Shown here: positions 61,225 through 64,000 of the stretch, piece after piece
Position numbering within the stretch: the stretch's first letter is position 1
How the letters are laid out: each line of letters begins with the position of its first letter
DNA from: CBDBJL01 sp965206365
GTDB lineage: Bacteria > Pseudomonadota > Alphaproteobacteria > JABAAW01 > JAHZMA01
Direction: 5' to 3'
Length of the DNA stretch: 64,000 bases
Assembly: GCA_965206365.1 (NCBI GenBank)
Contig: CBDBJL010000018.1
Span: forward strand, 248,001-312,000
Made by a program: the position numbers and the translations under genes
Notes under the pieces: model-generated
Database searches by the model: none
What the model was told of the DNA's origin: nothing
The model's input: the letters and a program-made list of their open reading frames with translations, nothing else

Positions 61225-63627
61225 ATGAAATTCAAAATTATATTCTTAGGATTGTTATTGGTAGGTTGTGGTGGTAGTGGTATTTCAAATCGCCAGCAAC
61301 CGATCAATGGTGGAGGAAACAATCCCGTTGGCAATGTCGCTTTTTATGAAACGCTTGAATATCTGGATAGTTCGGGTCTCGCCAAGATCAAAGCTTCTGC
61401 CGCCTATGCCAGGGGTTATGTGGGTCGGGGTCAAATTGTTGCGGTATTGGATAGCCCTTTTGATACTGATCATATTGATTTTACGGATCCAAATGGGGAC
61501 AGTGCGTTTCTTGATGGGTATGATGCCAGTAGTGGCTTGAGTGGAGCCACTGCTGCAACTTGTGGCGTGGGCTGTACCGCTAGCCATGGCAGTCATGTTG
61601 CCGGCATCATTGGGGCTAGTAGAAATGGCTCTGGTATGCATGGGGTTGCCTATCGAGCATCAATTAAGCCAGTAGCGATTTTTGACGATTCAGGTGATGA
61701 TGATACCAATATCACACAACTTGCCGATGCGATTCGGCAGGGAAGTGGCCCAACGATTATCGCCATGAATAATAGTTGGGGTTCAACCGATACCCTTGAT
61801 CAACAATATCAAGGCAATACAGTCTATTATGAGGCTCCTGTAAAGTTTTTTGGTAATTTTTTGGCTTCTATCGAGCTGGCAGCTTGGCAGGATGGGGTGG
61901 ATGCCGGAACGATTATGGTATTTTCCAATGGCAATGATGGATTCAATAGTGAGACGGGCGAGGTAGATATTTTCAATGATTCCGATACGAGTGATATGAA
62001 TAACTTTATTAGGACTGTTTCTGTTAGGGATTTATTGGGGAGTGGAAAAAATTATAATATCCCTTCATATCGTGGCAGTTATCCGCTACATTCTTATGAT
62101 TCGCTGGCATCAGGGTTGGCTGGCAAATGGTTAACTGTTGTGGCAATCAATTCGGCGAATAATGAAATCGCCTCATTTAGCAATGGTTGTGGCATTGCCC
62201 GGGATTTTTGTTTGGCGGCTCCGGGGGTAAGAATCAACTCTACTATTCCGCAAGATAATTATGGCCTAAAGTCGGGAACATCGATGGCAGCTCCTCATGT
62301 TTCGGGTGCGTTGGCGGTATTAAAAAGTGCTTTTCCCAATATCAGCTCGGGAAATTTGGTTAAATTGGTGCTTAACACCGCTACTGATTTGGGTGCCCCC
62401 GGCACGGATCCGGTCTATGGTCGGGGCATGCTGAATTTACAAACCGCTTTTCAGCCACAAGGTAGCATTACAGCCGTTGGCTTTAACAATCAACCGCTTG
62501 ATCAGTCCTCTGGTGGTAATGGGGTGTTGCTTAGCGATACCGCTTTAATTCTTTCGCATCATTTTGGCACGGGGACAGCGAATTTACAAATGGGGATCCG
62601 AGATGATTACGAGCGTAATTTCATAGTTGCGCCCGCGCAAGCGATCCGCAAGCCAGTGGAATTTGGGCTTGCCGATTATTTGCAAGATTTATCGGCATCA
62701 CCAATGCAGCTTAGGCAGCTTGGGCAACAAACTTATTTTTCCTTTATTGATGCCACGGATCAACAACAAGATTGGATGCAATTGCAGCATCGCTTTGGGC
62801 AATCTCAGCTTGAGGTTTCGTATCATGCTCATCACCAAAAGAATGATTTGGCCCATTTGCAATCATCAGCATCTCAGCAGCTGATCAGTTCATTGCAATT
62901 TAGTCAAATTAGACCGGTGGGTGAAAATATTTCGGTGATGAATGTTGCTCAGCAACTTTCGCCCCGAGTTCAGCTTAGAAATTATGTTGCGCTTGGAACA
63001 TTCGATACTGGGCATAAATTTGACGAGCTGGGAACCTATCTCTATTATCAGTTGCCGAGGGTGGTTTTGCAGCTAGGCATTGGGAATTTAAGCGAACAGG
63101 ATCAATTTATGGGGGCAACGGCCACTGGTGCTTACTCATTACAAAATTCGAGTCGCTCGCGTTTTACCGATGCCCATCTGGAACATAAGCTTGGGAAAAA
63201 TCTATCATTCTCTCTAGATTACACGGATTATGAAACCGAGATAGATCTACGTTATCGTGATTTTGCTCGTATTGAAGGGTTGGCAGCGGATCGATATCAG
63301 TTTGGGCTTATCGGCGACAATCTTCTTGCGCCTGAGGATCAGCTACAGGTTACATTTGCCACCAAACTTGGGGTGCGTTCGGGGGTATTGCAACAAAATA
63401 CAGTGCTTGGTTACACAAAAGAGGGTGGTTTCAACAATGTGAACCAAAATTATTCACTGGCGATTCAGCATCGGCATCAGCAATTTACCCTTACCTATCA
63501 AGGCAATCTTTCCGAGCAACAACAAGCAAGTCGGTTTTTTGTGACGATGCAATATGATCAAAATTTTCAGCATCAGGCGGGGGTTGATCAGGCGAAATTG
63601 ATCGGTGGGTTGCAAACAGATTTCTAA
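61225..63627 (+). CDS. Subtilisin-like (S8) serine protease lipoprotein with autotransporter-like C-terminus
   Basis: The 800-residue product begins with a lipoprotein signal (IIFLGLLLVGC, lipobox cysteine Cys15) followed by a Gly/Ser linker. The peptidase S8 domain spans about residues 55-405: Asp76 in VAVLDSPFD, His121 in SHGSHVAGIIGA, oxyanion Asn in MVFSNGNDG, and Ser353 in SGTSMAAPHVSGA. Residues about 440-800 lack enzymatic motifs and show alternating strands (YFSFIDATDQQ, HKLGKNLSFSLDYTDYETE, QFTLTYQGNL) ending in a terminal Phe (GLQTDF), like an autotransporter translocator. I infer a surface or outer-membrane protease. GC is slightly higher here than in its flanks. Confidence 0.88.
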   Translation: MKFKIIFLGLLLVGCGGSGISNRQQPINGGGNNPVGNVAFYETLEYLDSSGLAKIKASAAYARGYVGRGQIVAVLDSPFDTDHIDFTDPNGDSAFLDGYDASSGLSGATAATCGVGCTASHGSHVAGIIGASRNGSGMHGVAYRASIKPVAIFDDSGDDDTNITQLADAIRQGSGPTIIAMNNSWGSTDTLDQQYQGNTVYYEAPVKFFGNFLASIELAAWQDGVDAGTIMVFSNGNDGFNSETGEVDIFNDSDTSDMNNFIRTVSVRDLLGSGKNYNIPSYRGSYPLHSYDSLASGLAGKWLTVVAINSANNEIASFSNGCGIARDFCLAAPGVRINSTIPQDNYGLKSGTSMAAPHVSGALAVLKSAFPNISSGNLVKLVLNTATDLGAPGTDPVYGRGMLNLQTAFQPQGSITAVGFNNQPLDQSSGGNGVLLSDTALILSHHFGTGTANLQMGIRDDYERNFIVAPAQAIRKPVEFGLADYLQDLSASPMQLRQLGQQTYFSFIDATDQQQDWMQLQHRFGQSQLEVSYHAHHQKNDLAHLQSSASQQLISSLQFSQIRPVGENISVMNVAQQLSPRVQLRNYVALGTFDTGHKFDELGTYLYYQLPRVVLQLGIGNLSEQDQFMGATATGAYSLQNSSRSRFTDAHLEHKLGKNLSFSLDYTDYETEIDLRYRDFARIEGLAADRYQFGLIGDNLLAPEDQLQVTFATKLGVRSGVLQQNTVLGYTKEGGFNNVNQNYSLAIQHRHQQFTLTYQGNLSEQQQASRFFVTMQYDQNFQHQAGVDQAKLIGGLQTDF

Positions 63628-63781
63628 GGCTGTTTTTGGCAGCTTTGGGGCAAACATAGAGGCGAATTAGCTAGCGCTGGCTAGATTTAAGGTTGGAGCC
63701 GTAAAAAAAATAGGGAAAAAATCTATGGGGCAAAATTTAGGGGTTAGCATGAACCTTGCGAAAGTTTTTGACGAAATTCGT

Positions 63782-64000
63782 TTAGCGCGTTAGCTTCTTA
63801 TAGCGGAAACGTTCGGTTTGGTCTTCATCAAGGCCTAAACGTTTTTTCCGATCGGCACTATAGCTTTGATAATTGCCTTCGAACCAAACAGTTTTGGCGT
63901 CGCCTTCAAATGCCAAAATATGGGTGGCAATGCGGTCTAAGAAAAATCGATCATGACTAATAATCACGCAACAACCGCCAAAATTCAGCAAAGCTTCTTC
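63782..64000 (-). CDS. ettA: Energy-dependent translational throttle protein EttA, C-terminal end (partial)
   Basis: The 72 visible residues continue past the window edge. They show CCVIISHDRFFLDRIATHILAFEGD (Walker B-distal H-switch of an ABC-F second ATPase domain), WFEGNYQSY and the tail RYKKLTR, which fits the EttA subgroup. EttA gates entry of ribosomes into elongation according to the ATP/ADP ratio. The identity among ABC-F members rests on this short end. Confidence 0.8.
   Translation of the reverse strand, partial: EEALLNFGGCCVIISHDRFFLDRIATHILAFEGDAKTVWFEGNYQSYSADRKKRLGLDEDQTERFRYKKLTR

Noticed and set aside
1..64000. CRISPR arrays, insertion sequences, integrases, replication origin.
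   Set aside because: No regularly spaced repeats, transposase motifs or DnaA-box clusters were seen by eye.

Overview
The window is a dense, AT-rich stretch of chromosome that looks alphaproteobacterial. The evidence is gene content and order: nuoM-nuoN-birA-coaX-ribonuclease J; a very large (about 1,600 residue) NAD-dependent glutamate dehydrogenase; a COQ9-family protein; a FYDLN-acid (TIGR02300) protein next to a class II aroA, cmk and rpsA; and rpsL-rpsG-fusA-tuf continuous with the S10 and spc ribosomal clusters. Two ankyrin-repeat proteins, strong A/T bias and decayed accessory genes fit a host-associated or reduced-genome lineage, but many biosynthetic genes remain (biotin ligase, pantothenate kinase, metA, aroA, cimA). 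The genus cannot be named from sequence alone.

Layout. 1-4.9 kb: end of the complex I operon, then birA, coaX and RNase J. 4.9-15.5 kb: a FemAB/GNAT-like protein preceded by a candidate small RNA, a COQ9-like protein, nth, yaaA, the giant glutamate dehydrogenase, metA and a P-loop protein. 15.7-19.8 kb: accessory stretch with a frameshifted coiled-coil membrane protein, two ankyrin genes and about 0.7 kb without genes. 19.8-35.9 kb: one continuous translation-machinery locus (rpsL to adk, all +) that starts without rpoBC and stops without rpsM-rpsK-rpoA-rplQ. 36-41.2 kb: dut, a nitrilase/glutaredoxin pair, tRNA-Pro, an azoreductase, then remnants of a Spy/CpxP-like gene and of an OLD-type ATPase/TOPRIM nuclease. 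41.2-46.2 kb: FYDLN protein, aroA-cmk-rpsA and a secreted unknown. 46.2-50.9 kb: a compact minus-strand cluster (Gfo/Idh oxidoreductase, DUF4956 membrane protein, secreted beta-helix protein, VTC-domain protein) and tRNA-Val. 51.1-56.8 kb: msrA-cysS-cimA facing an alanine symporter and a DUF1223 protein. 57-63.6 kb: exported proteins (outer-membrane-barrel candidate, secreted hydrolase, subtilisin-like lipoprotein) around a 1.9 kb gene-poor gap. The window ends inside an ettA-like ABC-F gene.

Most interesting: (1) the overlapping DUF4956 / secreted beta-helix / VTC genes, best candidate for a poorly described envelope system; (2) a 150-nt candidate sRNA with promoter, CCTCCCC anti-Shine-Dalgarno-like segment and a clean intrinsic terminator just upstream of a possibly leaderless gene; (3) ribosomal protein L15 carrying a 155-residue Lys/Ala/Thr/Pro repeat tail resembling histone H1; (4) two inactivated accessory genes, one of them OLD-like. 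All family names are from motif recognition by eye; no database search was run.
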